Of a DNA stretch of 64,000 bases, positions 19,362 to 28,170 are shown piece by piece. This stretch comes from Prochlorococcus sp. AG-402-I23. GTDB taxonomy: Bacteria; Cyanobacteriota; Cyanobacteriia; PCC-6307; Cyanobiaceae. The first letter of the stretch is position 1; each line of letters opens with the position of its first letter. Made by a program: the position numbers and the translations under genes. The notes under the pieces are model-generated. The model did no database searches and was not told the DNA's origin. It worked only from the letters and a program-made list of their open reading frames with translations. The stretch is from assembly GCA_003216915.1 (NCBI GenBank), contig QCIB01000005.1:1-64000 (forward strand). Reading direction: 5' to 3'.

Positions 19362-19919
19362 TTAAATAGGTGTTTTAAACAAAGAACCGTCACTTTTCAG
19401 TTGAAGTTTTTCTCCAAGTTCATTTTCCAAAGAGATTAATTCATCCCTATGCGCTCTTAATCTCATAAAAGTTTTATCATTTTCATTTTCGTTTATCAAT
19501 CTTAATTCAAATTTCTCCTCTCTTGCTGATTTCTTAAAATAAACAATGCCAGACATAGGGCCACCAACTAAACCTAAAAGAATAGGCCACCAACCTAATT
19601 CAGGAAATATTTGAATAATCACTAATCCCAAAGCACAAGAACCAAAACCGCCAAGAAAACCTAAAAAAATCGCTAAAAATTTACTAGAAACAACTTGCCC
19701 CTTAAATATTAAAATTCTTTGTTCAAAATCTCCTCCCGTTTGCGTCCATCCCCTCAAATTAAGCCATTGACATAAATCATTTAAAACCTTAACTGGCTGT
19801 TGAGAAGATGAAATCTCAACGATGGTTGTTCTATCTTTACTAGAAGCCCTAAGAAAAAAAAATAATCCTATGGCCAAAAGAATTGTCAGCAATAATGTTG
19901 AATTTAAGGAATAGGACAT
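19362..19919 (-). CDS. Conserved membrane protein, possible cofactor assembly of complex C subunit B (CCB1-like)
   Basis: The 185-residue protein has an N-terminal membrane helix (TLLLTILLAIGLFFFLRAS), a soluble segment with LNLRGWTQTGGD, then two more hydrophobic stretches around residues 78-100 and 107-125, and a charged C-terminal tail. This layout and the phrase GLFFFLRASSKDRT resemble cyanobacterial proteins annotated as cofactor assembly of complex C subunit B (CCB1/DUF3529), which help attach heme ci to cytochrome b6. The family call is from memory and moderate in confidence; the function in this organism is inferred. Confidence 0.55.
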   Translation of the reverse strand: MSYSLNSTLLLTILLAIGLFFFLRASSKDRTTIVEISSSQQPVKVLNDLCQWLNLRGWTQTGGDFEQRILIFKGQVVSSKFLAIFLGFLGGFGSCALGLVIIQIFPELGWWPILLGLVGGPMSGIVYFKKSAREEKFELRLINENENDKTFMRLRAHRDELISLENELGEKLQLKSDGSLFKTPI

Positions 19920-20084
19920 TAAATAAATTTTTTCTAGTAACTCGAGAATAAAAAGTAAAATTACATCATATTATAATTTTTTAGATTTATTCTGTAAAAT
20001 AATCCTATTAGATAAAAATTCTTAATTAAATAAAATCTTAAGTAATATTCTAAGATCTTAAATTTCTTTAAATACCTATTAAAA

Positions 20085-20720
20085 ATGACTATTGAAAATA
20101 AAAATATTGATTTTCTTTATAGCGATTTAACAACAGATTTATACAATCTTTATAGAAACTCATCCTACCTAGCCATTGACACCGAAGCAATGGGGTTAAT
20201 TCATGGAAGAGATAGACTTTGTTTAGTACAAATATGCAATGAATTAAGTAGAACATCCTGTATAAAAATCGAACTTAATACATCTTCTTCACCTCATTTA
20301 AAAGCACTTCTTGAAGATGAAAAAATTACTAAAATATTTCATTATGCGAGATTTGATATAGCAGCTCTTAAATGCAATCTTGAAATTAATACAAAAAATA
20401 TTTTTTGTACAAAAATTGCCAGTAAGTTGGCAAGAACTTATACAAACAAACACGGTTTAAAGGATTTAATTAATGAATTGTTAGGTATAGAACTGGACAA
20501 AAGCTCGCAAAGTAGTGATTGGGGTAGCAACGAAGATTTAACAAAAGATCAATTAGATTATGCAGCAAATGATGTTAGATATTTAATTGAAGCTATGCAT
20601 AAATTAAAAGTTATTTTAGAAAGAGAGAATAGATATGAATTAGCTCAAAAATGTTTCGAAACAGTTTCTGTACATGCTGATTTAGACATACTAAAATTCT
20701 CAAATATATTTGAACATTAA
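20085..20720 (+). CDS. rnd: Ribonuclease D-like 3'-5' exonuclease
   Basis: The 211-residue protein carries the DEDDy exonuclease motifs: Exo I in LAIDTEAMGL, Exo II in FHYARFDIAAL and Exo III in LDYAANDVRYL, where the tyrosine and aspartate complete the active site. No HRDC domain follows, so it is a short RNase D as seen in several cyanobacteria and alphaproteobacteria. It trims 3' ends of stable RNAs such as tRNA. The gene ends three bases from the convergent small ORF. Its leader is AT-rich, with no clear ribosome binding site. Confidence 0.88.
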   Translation: MTIENKNIDFLYSDLTTDLYNLYRNSSYLAIDTEAMGLIHGRDRLCLVQICNELSRTSCIKIELNTSSSPHLKALLEDEKITKIFHYARFDIAALKCNLEINTKNIFCTKIASKLARTYTNKHGLKDLINELLGIELDKSSQSSDWGSNEDLTKDQLDYAANDVRYLIEAMHKLKVILERENRYELAQKCFETVSVHADLDILKFSNIFEH

Positions 20721-20723
20721 GAA

Positions 20724-20990
20724 TCAATCTTCAGTTAAAAAATTATCTTCACCATCAAGAGTTTCCATAAGCTTATCCAGTATTCTTGAAGAACTTAATT
20801 TATCTCCATCATTTTTTTCACAAATTTTTAAGACATTTTGCGCAACTTGTATTTTTTCTTGAATAGTTTTCGAGCCTTCTTTTGCAATTTGAATTTCTAC
20901 TTTCTTCTTAGCCGAAGATAAGCTTATACTCATAAGTTTTGCAATTTCTGCACAAATTTTTAGATATTGCCGGTCATTTATTGAATACAT
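20724..20990 (-). CDS. Conserved small protein of unknown function
   Basis: I do not recognise the family. The 88-residue protein has a charged helical pattern with no membrane segment and no cysteine pair that looks metal-binding (two single Cys). Its composition suggests an alpha-helical soluble protein with an acidic end (ETLDGEDNFLTED). The ATG at 20990 gives the whole frame and the stop sits three bases from rnd, a spacing typical of real genes here. It lies upstream of the lpxB-like gene on the other side, in a compact convergent/tandem setting. Confidence 0.65.
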   Translation of the reverse strand: MYSINDRQYLKICAEIAKLMSISLSSAKKKVEIQIAKEGSKTIQEKIQVAQNVLKICEKNDGDKLSSSRILDKLMETLDGEDNFLTED

Positions 20991-21025
20991 AAAAGAATTA
21001 ATAATTAATAAGCTAGTGCCATTTA

Positions 21026-22255
21026 CTAAGATAACAAATGAAGGTTTATGGCATCCACGATTTTTTGACTTGCTCCCGATTCCCCCATTCTTTTTTTTCC
21101 AATTTTTGCTTGTTCTAACCTATCAACTTTTCTTTTCAAAAGTAAACTTAAACGTTTTAAAAGAATTTTTTTGTTCTTACAGACTAAAACACTACCTCCC
21201 AATAATCTTGATTGCCTTTTTGCAAATGATTTTGTAAATTGTGGTCCAGGTCCCGGTAGAGAAAGAGATGGAATTCCAAGGCCAGCAATTTGCTCTGTAG
21301 CAGTTCCTGCATTAGACAAGCCAACTTCTGCCATACTGGCCCATGAATTGAATTTACCTTTTCCAATCACTACATATTGATCTTTCTTTTTCCATACTGA
21401 ATCTTCATCAATTAGAAATTTAACTTTACTCTGTTTTATAAAACCATATTTATTTAAATAACTTTTAATTTGAATCACATTCGCATTAATGCTCAATGGC
21501 AAAAGTATTACCAAATCCTTTGATAAATCAAAACCTTGCAAACAATTAAGAAAATTATCAAGATTTTTAAGAGCTTCAGGGTATCTACTTCCAACTAATA
21601 AAATAACCCTTTTAAAAGAGATAATATTTGATATCTTCTCGTTTGTTGCATTAACAAAATCCATCATAGGATTACCCAAGTATTTTGCATCAATATTTTT
21701 TTTATTCAAATTATTAGCTGTAACTTTATCTCTCATAATTAAATTTTTACATCTTGGAGATTTCATTAAAAACATTTCCCATGGATCCCATTCAGAACCT
21801 TTCAACTTATGATAAAAATCGCTTAAATCCCAACCTGGCCCACTACTCCAAGTATGATCACTTTTGGGAGTTCCAATGAAACTAAATTCGCATTCAGAAC
21901 TCCAAGCGTAAAGTAATGGCAAGAAATCGCCTACTGCGATAATTTTGCAGTTATGTTTTGACTTCTTTTTTACAAGTAGAAAATTTCTTAAATTATCGAT
22001 TAAAAATCCTGCAAACAAATCAAGCACAAATCCCTTCAGACTTTGATTACTAAAACCTCCACTAGGTAGCTCTTTAAGATATCCTATTTTACAAAAATTC
22101 TTTGATTTTATGGAATTAAATACATCTCCATTCCCTACTAATGGCAAAACTTCAATGTTTTCATTTTTTATTTTTTTTAGTAATCTTTTTATTATTTCCA
22201 GTGCGATTACATCTTCTCCATGACCATTGCATATAAATAATAGAGAATGAGACAC
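21026..22255 (-). CDS. Lipid-A-disaccharide synthase-related protein (LpxB-like)
   Basis: The ORF track starts at 22444 and reads through the antisense of tRNA-Cys, which cannot be right. A GTG at 22255 gives MSHSLLFICNGHGEDVIALEI, the N-terminus expected for this family, and a 409-residue protein. GHGEDVIA, FIGTPKSDHTWSS, LGNPMMDF and AEVGLSNAGTATEQIAGLGIPSLSLPGPGPQFTKSFA fit a GT-B glycosyltransferase related to LpxB, with nucleotide-sugar binding at the C-terminal half. The product in cyanobacteria is not established; Prochlorococcus has simplified lipopolysaccharide. The gene starts 42 bases from the divergent tRNA. Confidence 0.8.
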   Translation of the reverse strand: MSHSLLFICNGHGEDVIALEIIKRLLKKIKNENIEVLPLVGNGDVFNSIKSKNFCKIGYLKELPSGGFSNQSLKGFVLDLFAGFLIDNLRNFLLVKKKSKHNCKIIAVGDFLPLLYAWSSECEFSFIGTPKSDHTWSSGPGWDLSDFYHKLKGSEWDPWEMFLMKSPRCKNLIMRDKVTANNLNKKNIDAKYLGNPMMDFVNATNEKISNIISFKRVILLVGSRYPEALKNLDNFLNCLQGFDLSKDLVILLPLSINANVIQIKSYLNKYGFIKQSKVKFLIDEDSVWKKKDQYVVIGKGKFNSWASMAEVGLSNAGTATEQIAGLGIPSLSLPGPGPQFTKSFAKRQSRLLGGSVLVCKNKKILLKRLSLLLKRKVDRLEQAKIGKKRMGESGASQKIVDAINLHLLS

Positions 22256-22297
22256 CTGACTGTTAAGATCATAAAAAGATTCAATCGAATCTTTTTC

Positions 22298-22368
22298 GGC
22301 GGCATGGCCAAGTGGTAAGGCAGAGGATTGCAAATCCTTTATCCCCAGTTCGAATCTGGGTGCCGCCT
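22298..22368 (+). tRNA. tRNA-Cys (anticodon GCA)
   Basis: A full cloverleaf folds: acceptor GGCGGCA with TGCCGCC, anticodon stem GAGGA/TCCTT with loop TTGCAAA giving GCA, and T arm CCCAG-TTCGAAT-CTGGG. The 3' CCA is not encoded. It reads UGC/UGU codons. Its antisense frame is what extends the neighbouring ORF in the track. Confidence 0.97.
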
Positions 22369-22395
22369 TATTTAATTTTTTTATGCATTTAATTA

Positions 22396-22416
22396 TGAAG
22401 TTTTCGAAAAACTTCA
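22396..22416. terminator. Hairpin downstream of tRNA-Cys, possible terminator
   Basis: TGAAGTTTT and AAAACTTCA form a perfect 9-base stem around the loop CGA, 27 bases after the tRNA. The trailing run is A/T-rich but not a clean T tract, so intrinsic termination is only possible. Confidence 0.35.
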
Positions 22417-22578
22417 ATTTCAAATAAAGAGTATAAAGTTTCAATTACCTATTGATATATAGAAAAATAATCTTTTCTTTATTATTGATAAATAATACCT
22501 TATATCCATTAATAAATAAAATTAAATGGATTTATTAATTATTATCATCATATTATTTAAATATAAATTTGAATTATT

Positions 22579-22746
22579 TTAGTAATCATTATCTGCTACA
22601 CACATTCCTAAACATCTAACACCATTTGATGCAGTCCTTTTGCAATGATTACATAAAATGGGATCTTTCTTTGAAGTAAATTTAATTTTTGAATTATTTT
22701 GGTCTTTAAAACTTATTAACTCTTGTGTTGAATCAAATAGAGTCAT
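22579..22746 (-). CDS. Small cysteine-rich protein (possible zinc-binding), unknown function
   Basis: The track begins at 22791, but the ATG at 22746 gives a tidy 55-residue protein, MTLFDSTQELISF onward, and overlaps the end of the upstream gene by 14 bases, suggesting coupled translation. The C-terminal half holds CNHCKRTASNGVRCLGMC, a CxxC-x9-CxxxC arrangement like a small zinc knuckle. I recall similar short proteins in marine picocyanobacteria but no function. Metal binding is inferred from the cysteine spacing only. Confidence 0.65.
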   Translation of the reverse strand: MTLFDSTQELISFKDQNNSKIKFTSKKDPILCNHCKRTASNGVRCLGMCVADNDY

Positions 22747-23377
22747 TCTTGGAATCATCACTTGAATCGATACTAACAACAAGTGAAGCATTTGTGTTGG
22801 AAGAGGGTATATCCATAATTTTTACAGTTTCTTTAGGCTCATCAATAACTTGATTTTCTTCAATACTCTCATCCACTGCGCAAGCTTCAAGAGCCTCTCG
22901 AAGTAGTGAATCAAAAGTTGCTCCAGGCAATCTATGTCTAGCAACCTCCAGAAAAGTTCTCGGTAACGATTCAGATGCAGCATCTCGTAAGGCAGGATTA
23001 TTCTTTCTATGTTCTTGTTCTTCTTCTATTGATTTAATAAACCTCAGTGTGACATCTCTTTTGGTAGAGGCTTTTATCAACGTATCGTTTTCAGGATTAC
23101 TAACATTAGGTTCATTTTCAAGATCACTAAGTCTTTTTTCCAAACTATTTAAAACTTCATTAGCTTCTTTACTAATATGCGCTAATTGACCATCGGACAA
23201 ATTAGGTAAATCAGCTACAAAAACTTTCCCATGATCTCTTAGTGTCAAGAAAGTTGGTCTTGGGCCTTGAGCTTGTCTACCAATTGATTCAGAATTATTA
23301 CCTATTGGTCTTTTTGGAGGTGTAGGGCCAGCAGAACTACGTCTACGTGTAATTCTTTGATTATTTGCAAAGGGCAT
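22733..23377 (-). CDS. Conserved hypothetical protein with basic N-terminus and acidic C-terminus
   Basis: The 214-residue protein is not one I can assign. The first 40 residues are rich in Arg, Pro and Ser (ITRRRSSAGPTPPKRP), which may bind nucleic acid or be disordered. The middle has a predicted helix pair LSDGQLAHISKEANEVLNSLEKRLSDLENE and a segment TFLEVARHRLPGATFDSLLREALEA. The tail is acidic and Ser/Asp-rich. No membrane segment or catalytic motif is visible. It precedes the Cys-rich small gene and overlaps it, so the two are probably one operon. Confidence 0.75.
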   Translation of the reverse strand: MPFANNQRITRRRSSAGPTPPKRPIGNNSESIGRQAQGPRPTFLTLRDHGKVFVADLPNLSDGQLAHISKEANEVLNSLEKRLSDLENEPNVSNPENDTLIKASTKRDVTLRFIKSIEEEQEHRKNNPALRDAASESLPRTFLEVARHRLPGATFDSLLREALEACAVDESIEENQVIDEPKETVKIMDIPSSNTNASLVVSIDSSDDSKNDSI

Positions 23378-23509
23378 TGAATAAAGGTTAAATCTTAATA
23401 CTTAAACTTCCGATATAATTCGGCGGTAATTTTATTATATTACACCTAACTTTTTCATTTGGGTATAAAAAATAATTTTTTAAAACTCATTTAAAAAAGA
23501 TAAAAAAAT

Positions 23510-24553
23510 TTAAGTTAAAATTTCTGGCAAAAATTTACTAATTGTTGAATCATTTTTTCGAACTATCTTTCCAATTTCCCAACTATCTATGTCATGATCT
23601 TTACAGATACTTAATATGGCGTCCTTAAATTGTTTATCAATAATTAAACAAAATCCCACTCCAAGATTGAAAGTATTCCAATAATCTTTTTCAGGAATCG
23701 ATCCTTTCTCTTTGAGGAATTTAAATAAAATAGGAATTTCCCAAGAACTGGTATTGATATAAGGAATAAAATCAGAAGGTATACATCTTGGTAAATTTTC
23801 TGGAATTCCTCCTCCAGTAATATGAGACATCGCTTTAATTCCTATATTTTCAGATAACATTTGATTAATAACATTATTGTAAATTTTTGTGGGTTTCAAT
23901 AACTCATCATAAAAATTTAAGTGAGAAACTTTTTCAAATTCTTTATCTATTTGATTATTCTTTTGAATAATTTTTCTTACTAAACTAAAGCCATTACTAT
24001 GAACTCCATTACTTTTTAAAGCAATTATTAAATCATTTTCAGATACTTTCTTACCATTAATAAGCTTATCCTCATCAACTATTCCAACGCAAAACCCTGC
24101 AAGATCATACTTATTTTTTGAATAAAATCCAGGCATTTCAGCAGTTTCACCGCCGAGTAATGAACAGTTATTTTCTCCGCAGCCATGTGAAATTCCCTGA
24201 ACAACCCTCAATAATTGTTTCTTATCAAGTTTACCAGTAGCAATATAATCCAGAAAAAATAAAGGTTTTGCACCACTAGTAATGATATCGTTCATGCACA
24301 TAGCAACTAAATCAATACCAACCTCAAAGTGAAAGTTTTTACTTTGGGCTAATTCTAATTTTGTTCCAACTCCATCAGTTCCTGAAACAAGAACTGGTTT
24401 TTTAAAACTATCGATAGGAATTCTAAACAAACCTCCGAACCCACCAATACCCTCAATCACATTAGATGTATGAGTTCCTTCAACTGCCTGTTTAATTTCG
24501 GAAACAAATTCTCGTCCAGCTTCTATATCAACACCTGATGTTTTGTAATCCAT
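23510..24553 (-). CDS. purM: Phosphoribosylformylglycinamidine cyclo-ligase (AIR synthetase)
   Basis: The 347-residue protein begins MDYKTSGVDIEAGREFV and holds GGFGGLFRI, VSGTDGVGTKLELAQ (nucleotide-binding), the LLGGETAEMPGFY signature and SNGVHSNGFSLVR, all typical of PurM. It closes the imidazole ring of aminoimidazole ribonucleotide with ATP in purine synthesis. Length is normal. It diverges from panC-cmk across 98 bases, which should hold both promoters. Confidence 0.97.
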   Translation of the reverse strand: MDYKTSGVDIEAGREFVSEIKQAVEGTHTSNVIEGIGGFGGLFRIPIDSFKKPVLVSGTDGVGTKLELAQSKNFHFEVGIDLVAMCMNDIITSGAKPLFFLDYIATGKLDKKQLLRVVQGISHGCGENNCSLLGGETAEMPGFYSKNKYDLAGFCVGIVDEDKLINGKKVSENDLIIALKSNGVHSNGFSLVRKIIQKNNQIDKEFEKVSHLNFYDELLKPTKIYNNVINQMLSENIGIKAMSHITGGGIPENLPRCIPSDFIPYINTSSWEIPILFKFLKEKGSIPEKDYWNTFNLGVGFCLIIDKQFKDAILSICKDHDIDSWEIGKIVRKNDSTISKFLPEILT

Positions 24554-24651
24554 AAAATAAAAATGATAGACTTCCCCTATATAGATATTCCTCCTAAGAT
24601 TGCTTTTGTCCAGTAATTATTTATCAAATAGATTTATTTTTTAAAAACAAA

Positions 24652-26175
24652 GTGAAGAAAATAATCATAAGGAAAACTGAAGAAATAGAAAATTGGAGGA
24701 GAAATATAAATAGTGAAATTAACTTCATTCCAACAATGGGTAATCTTCATAATGGACATATAAAACTAATATCAACAGCAAAAAATGATAATTCAAATGT
24801 TAATTTAGTAAGTATTTTTATTAATCCACTTCAATTTGATAACAAGTTAGATTTAGAGAATTACCCTAAAACAATTGATAATGATATAAAAATCTCCTTT
24901 TCAAATGGCGCAGATGTCATCTTCATCCCAAATAATGAAGATATATATCCACCGAATAATAAAAATATTAAATTCCTAAAAGCTCCAATAGAATTATCTT
25001 CTGCATTATGTGGATTAAATCGAATTGGACATTTTGATGGAGTTTGTACAGTAGTTTATAGATTACTTAATCTCATCAAGCCAAAAAATCTTTACTTAGG
25101 AGAAAAAGATTGGCAACAACTTTTAATTTTAAAAAATCTTGTCCTAAGAAAGAAATTAAATGTTGCTATTAAATCTATTCCTACACAAAGAGATTTTGAT
25201 GGAATCCCTTTAAGTTCACGTAATATACATTTATCAAAAAACGAAAGAAAATTGATTAGTTTTTTTTCAAGTGAGTTATTAGAAGCAAAAAAAATTTTTC
25301 AACAAGAAAAAAAGATCAATTTAAACGAAATAATTAAAAAGCTATCAGCAAAAAAAATTCCAATTGAATATTTAGAACATTTACACCCTCATACACTCCA
25401 AAAAGCAAGACTTGAAGATAATATTTCGTTACTGGCTGGTGCGATAAGATGTGGAGAGACAAGATTAATTGATCACGTTTTTCTAATGAAAAGAAGGCCG
25501 ATTATTGCAATTGATGGTCCTGCAGGGTCAGGTAAAAGTACTGTAACAAAGTTAATAGCGAAGAAACTTAAACTTTTATATTTAGATACTGGAGCAATGT
25601 ATAGGGCATTGAGTTGGCTTATGATCAAAGAAAGTATTGATTATAAAAAAGAAAAAAAATTACAGAATATTCTTAAAGATATATCTATTGTTTTCAAGTC
25701 GAATACAAATTCACATCAGGATGTTTATGTTAATAACTACTGTGTTACTGAAGAAATTAGGTCGCAAAAGATAAGTTCCATCGTTTCTAAAATTTCCTCA
25801 ATAAAAGAAGTAAGAAAATTCTTAGTAGAAGCACAAAGAAAAATTGGAGAATCAGGCGGACTTGTAGCTGAGGGAAGAGATATAGGAACTACTGTTTTTC
25901 CTCATGCAGAACTTAAAATATTTTTAACTGCTAGTATCGATGAAAGAGCAAAAAGAAGAAAATCTGATAAAAATAGTAAAGACTCACAAGAAATAGACCT
26001 TCATACATTAAAAGAACTTATAAAGAAAAGAGATTTTGAAGATTCCAATAGGGAAATTTCACCTCTAAAAAAAGCGAATGAGGCAATAGAAATTACTACG
26101 GATGGATATTCAATTAATGAGGTAGTGGATAAAATTATTGACCTTTATAATGATAAGATTCCTAAAGAGACTTAG
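24652..26175 (+). CDS. panC/cmk: Bifunctional pantothenate synthetase / cytidylate kinase
   Basis: Residues 1 to about 275 are pantoate-beta-alanine ligase: FIPTMGNLHNGHIKLI (HIGH-like), INPLQFD, LYLGEKDWQQ and the SSRN loop (IPLSSRNIHLS). From about residue 282 a cytidylate kinase follows: PIIAIDGPAGSGKSTVTKLIA, LYLDTGAMYRALSW and AEGRDIGTTVFP. This fusion is known from cyanobacteria. The first half makes pantothenate for coenzyme A; the second phosphorylates CMP and dCMP. The start is a GTG at 24652. The P-loop and catalytic residues in both halves look intact. Confidence 0.96.
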   Translation: MKKIIIRKTEEIENWRRNINSEINFIPTMGNLHNGHIKLISTAKNDNSNVNLVSIFINPLQFDNKLDLENYPKTIDNDIKISFSNGADVIFIPNNEDIYPPNNKNIKFLKAPIELSSALCGLNRIGHFDGVCTVVYRLLNLIKPKNLYLGEKDWQQLLILKNLVLRKKLNVAIKSIPTQRDFDGIPLSSRNIHLSKNERKLISFFSSELLEAKKIFQQEKKINLNEIIKKLSAKKIPIEYLEHLHPHTLQKARLEDNISLLAGAIRCGETRLIDHVFLMKRRPIIAIDGPAGSGKSTVTKLIAKKLKLLYLDTGAMYRALSWLMIKESIDYKKEKKLQNILKDISIVFKSNTNSHQDVYVNNYCVTEEIRSQKISSIVSKISSIKEVRKFLVEAQRKIGESGGLVAEGRDIGTTVFPHAELKIFLTASIDERAKRRKSDKNSKDSQEIDLHTLKELIKKRDFEDSNREISPLKKANEAIEITTDGYSINEVVDKIIDLYNDKIPKET

Positions 26176-26186
26176 ATCAAATAAAT

Positions 26187-26660
26187 TCAAGAAATACTTT
26201 CCAAAAACCCTGTTACAGAGTCTTCTAAAATATCAAGGACATAATCGAAGCCCTCATCACCTCCAAAATATGGGTCAGGCACTTCTTGCTCATTAAAAAC
26301 TGATCTAAAATCTTGTATTTTTTTTATTGATGCAAAACCAGTTGAAACTGTTCTATTTTTAAGATCTTGAATATTTCTAAAATTTGAATCGTCCATCGCA
26401 AGAATATAGTTAAATTCGTCAAAATCTTTGCTAGTAATTTGACGAGCCCTGCTGAAGATATTTATATCTCTTCTTTCTGCCGCAATTCTCATCCTAGAGT
26501 CAGCTTTTTTTCCAATATGCCAACTCCCAGTTCCAGCAGAATCTACAATAAAGCCATCGGTTAATCCCTTCTTTTCAAGTAGACTTACAAAAATAGCTTC
26601 TGCTGCAGGAGACCTACAAATATTTCCCAAACATACAAAAAGAACAGAAATTTTATTCAT
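26187..26660 (-). CDS. Low molecular weight protein-tyrosine-phosphatase
   Basis: The 157-residue protein has the N-terminal catalytic loop VCLGNICRSPAAEAIF (CxxxxxR(S)) and the C-terminal VPDPYFGGDEGFDYVLD, in which the DP aspartate acts as general acid. This is the low molecular weight phosphatase family, related also to arsenate reductases; the DPYFGG motif favours phosphatase. The target proteins are unknown. It follows pebB on the same strand by 32 bases and may share its transcript. Cyanobacterial relatives have been linked to phycobilin and polysaccharide biology, but nothing here shows this. Confidence 0.9.
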   Translation of the reverse strand: MNKISVLFVCLGNICRSPAAEAIFVSLLEKKGLTDGFIVDSAGTGSWHIGKKADSRMRIAAERRDINIFSRARQITSKDFDEFNYILAMDDSNFRNIQDLKNRTVSTGFASIKKIQDFRSVFNEQEVPDPYFGGDEGFDYVLDILEDSVTGFLESIS

Positions 26661-26692
26661 ATGATTTCAAATTCCAATAGATTATAAGACTT

Positions 26693-27454
26693 TTAAGTAG
26701 TAAATAAAACTTCTTCAATTAAAGATTCAGTAAATTCTTTACCAAACAAACTCGACAACATTGGCCTTGCTGGATCGTTATCTCTTCTATAAGTCAAATA
26801 ATTATTTTGACCGTTTATTAATTCTTTTTGCAGTTCAATATTGACTTCTTTGCTTTCGAAAAGAATTTCCAAATATAAATCAAGATATTCCTTAAATGAG
26901 GCATAAAGCTGATTAGTAATTAAAAAATCACTTCTTTCTTCTTTTGGTAATTTTGACCATATTACTCCTGGAGAAAAAAATCTAGCTACATCCGCAGACA
27001 TTTTTTCAGCTAATGGGAGTGATAAATGACAATGATTTTTGAGTTTTATAAGTTTTTCTAATAACTCATTATTGTATTGATTTTGTATTTTTAATGAAGG
27101 CTGAAAATCTAATACTAATAAATAACTATTAGGTAGAGAAACAAAATCTACTCCAAAAAATGGGACGTTATAAATAGTATTAGGAATAATTAAAAAATTT
27201 AAAACAGAATAATTTGGACTATTTATACAAACTGCCCTTGCGAATTGAATTCTTTTTTTATGCGTTACACCCCAAGTAGATAGATTTACATTTTTTTTTG
27301 ATTTTTTTGAACCATAAGTTGAATCTTTATAAGAATATTCCGAGGGTATTGTTTTTTCTAAACAGTTATATTTACTTAAATTATTTGTTAAATATTTTAA
27401 AAAATTATGCCATCTCCAATCTGACCTGTAAAAAATAGTATCTTGTATTAACAT
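26693..27454 (-). CDS. pebB: Phycoerythrobilin:ferredoxin oxidoreductase
   Basis: The 253-residue protein belongs to the ferredoxin-dependent bilin reductase family. Visible features are [22 protein letters not shown], the core [23 protein letters not shown] and a C-terminal [25 protein letters not shown], where the RPML/LF region is conserved. PebB reduces 15,16-dihydrobiliverdin to 3Z-phycoerythrobilin with electrons from ferredoxin. It starts at the base after the pebA stop, so the two are tightly coupled, and ho1 precedes both. PebB rather than PebA is inferred from gene order and from the residues near the tail. Confidence 0.92.
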   Translation of the reverse strand: MLIQDTIFYRSDWRWHNFLKYLTNNLSKYNCLEKTIPSEYSYKDSTYGSKKSKKNVNLSTWGVTHKKRIQFARAVCINSPNYSVLNFLIIPNTIYNVPFFGVDFVSLPNSYLLVLDFQPSLKIQNQYNNELLEKLIKLKNHCHLSLPLAEKMSADVARFFSPGVIWSKLPKEERSDFLITNQLYASFKEYLDLYLEILFESKEVNIELQKELINGQNNYLTYRRDNDPARPMLSSLFGKEFTESLIEEVLFTT

Positions 27455-28165
27455 TCAATGAATAATCTCATTATTTAATGTAAATAGAAATTTATTGATA
27501 AATTTTTTTGTCCATTTTTCTCCAAAAAAAGATTTAAACAATTTATCTGCAGGGTCTTTTTCAAAACTGTACTTATCATATTTAATTTGATTAATCTTTA
27601 TTTCTTCTGCATTTAAAAATTGATTAACAGGATGCGATTTATAAATTTTCAAATAATTATTTACAAATGAATGGAATATATTATTTAAATCTCTATCAAG
27701 ATTTAATTTATTTCCTCTACATATAATCACCCATGGGGAAAAATACTTTTTTGCATCATATATATTCTTCATTTTATTATTATCAAATGCAGAATATTTT
27801 TTCTTAATACTACCTAAACTTGAACAATATTTTTCAAGATATTTGCTTTCTTGAATTAAAGGTTGATAATCAAGTATTGCTAATAACTTTTGAGAAGTTC
27901 CAAACCATAAAATATCAGCCCCTAAAATAGGCAATTCACTATCAAAATTAGGATATGCGACCGTATTAAACACTTGCAGTTTTTTGCCACCATCTAATCT
28001 TGTTATTCGCCACTTTCTATATTCGGGAGATGAAAAAAGCCAATTTTTAATAATATATTTTGAGTCTTCATTGTGATGTTCTTTGAATTCACTAGATATT
28101 TGTACTTCATGTCCATTTAATTCATCAATATTGGTTTTAAGGAAATCAACTAATGAATCAAACAT
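27455..28165 (-). CDS. pebA: 15,16-dihydrobiliverdin:ferredoxin oxidoreductase
   Basis: The 236-residue bilin reductase has [46 protein letters not shown] and the C-terminal [25 protein letters not shown]. PebA converts biliverdin IX-alpha to 15,16-dihydrobiliverdin, which it channels to PebB. It is five bases downstream of ho1 and abuts pebB, so substrate handover and gene order agree. High-light Prochlorococcus keeps this pathway although it lacks normal phycobilisomes, so the bilin probably serves a minor phycoerythrin or a regulatory role; this is known background. Confidence 0.92.
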   Translation of the reverse strand: MFDSLVDFLKTNIDELNGHEVQISSEFKEHHNEDSKYIIKNWLFSSPEYRKWRITRLDGGKKLQVFNTVAYPNFDSELPILGADILWFGTSQKLLAILDYQPLIQESKYLEKYCSSLGSIKKKYSAFDNNKMKNIYDAKKYFSPWVIICRGNKLNLDRDLNNIFHSFVNNYLKIYKSHPVNQFLNAEEIKINQIKYDKYSFEKDPADKLFKSFFGEKWTKKFINKFLFTLNNEIIH

Positions 28166-28170
28166 AAATA

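Noticed and set aside
22256-22444. N-terminal 63 residues of the 472-residue track ORF
   Set aside because: This stretch is the antisense of tRNA-Cys and flanking DNA; a GTG at 22255 gives the family-like start.
22508-22540. ATTAATAAAT/ATTTATTAAT inverted repeat
   Set aside because: Purely A/T arms in very A/T-rich intergenic DNA are likely by chance.
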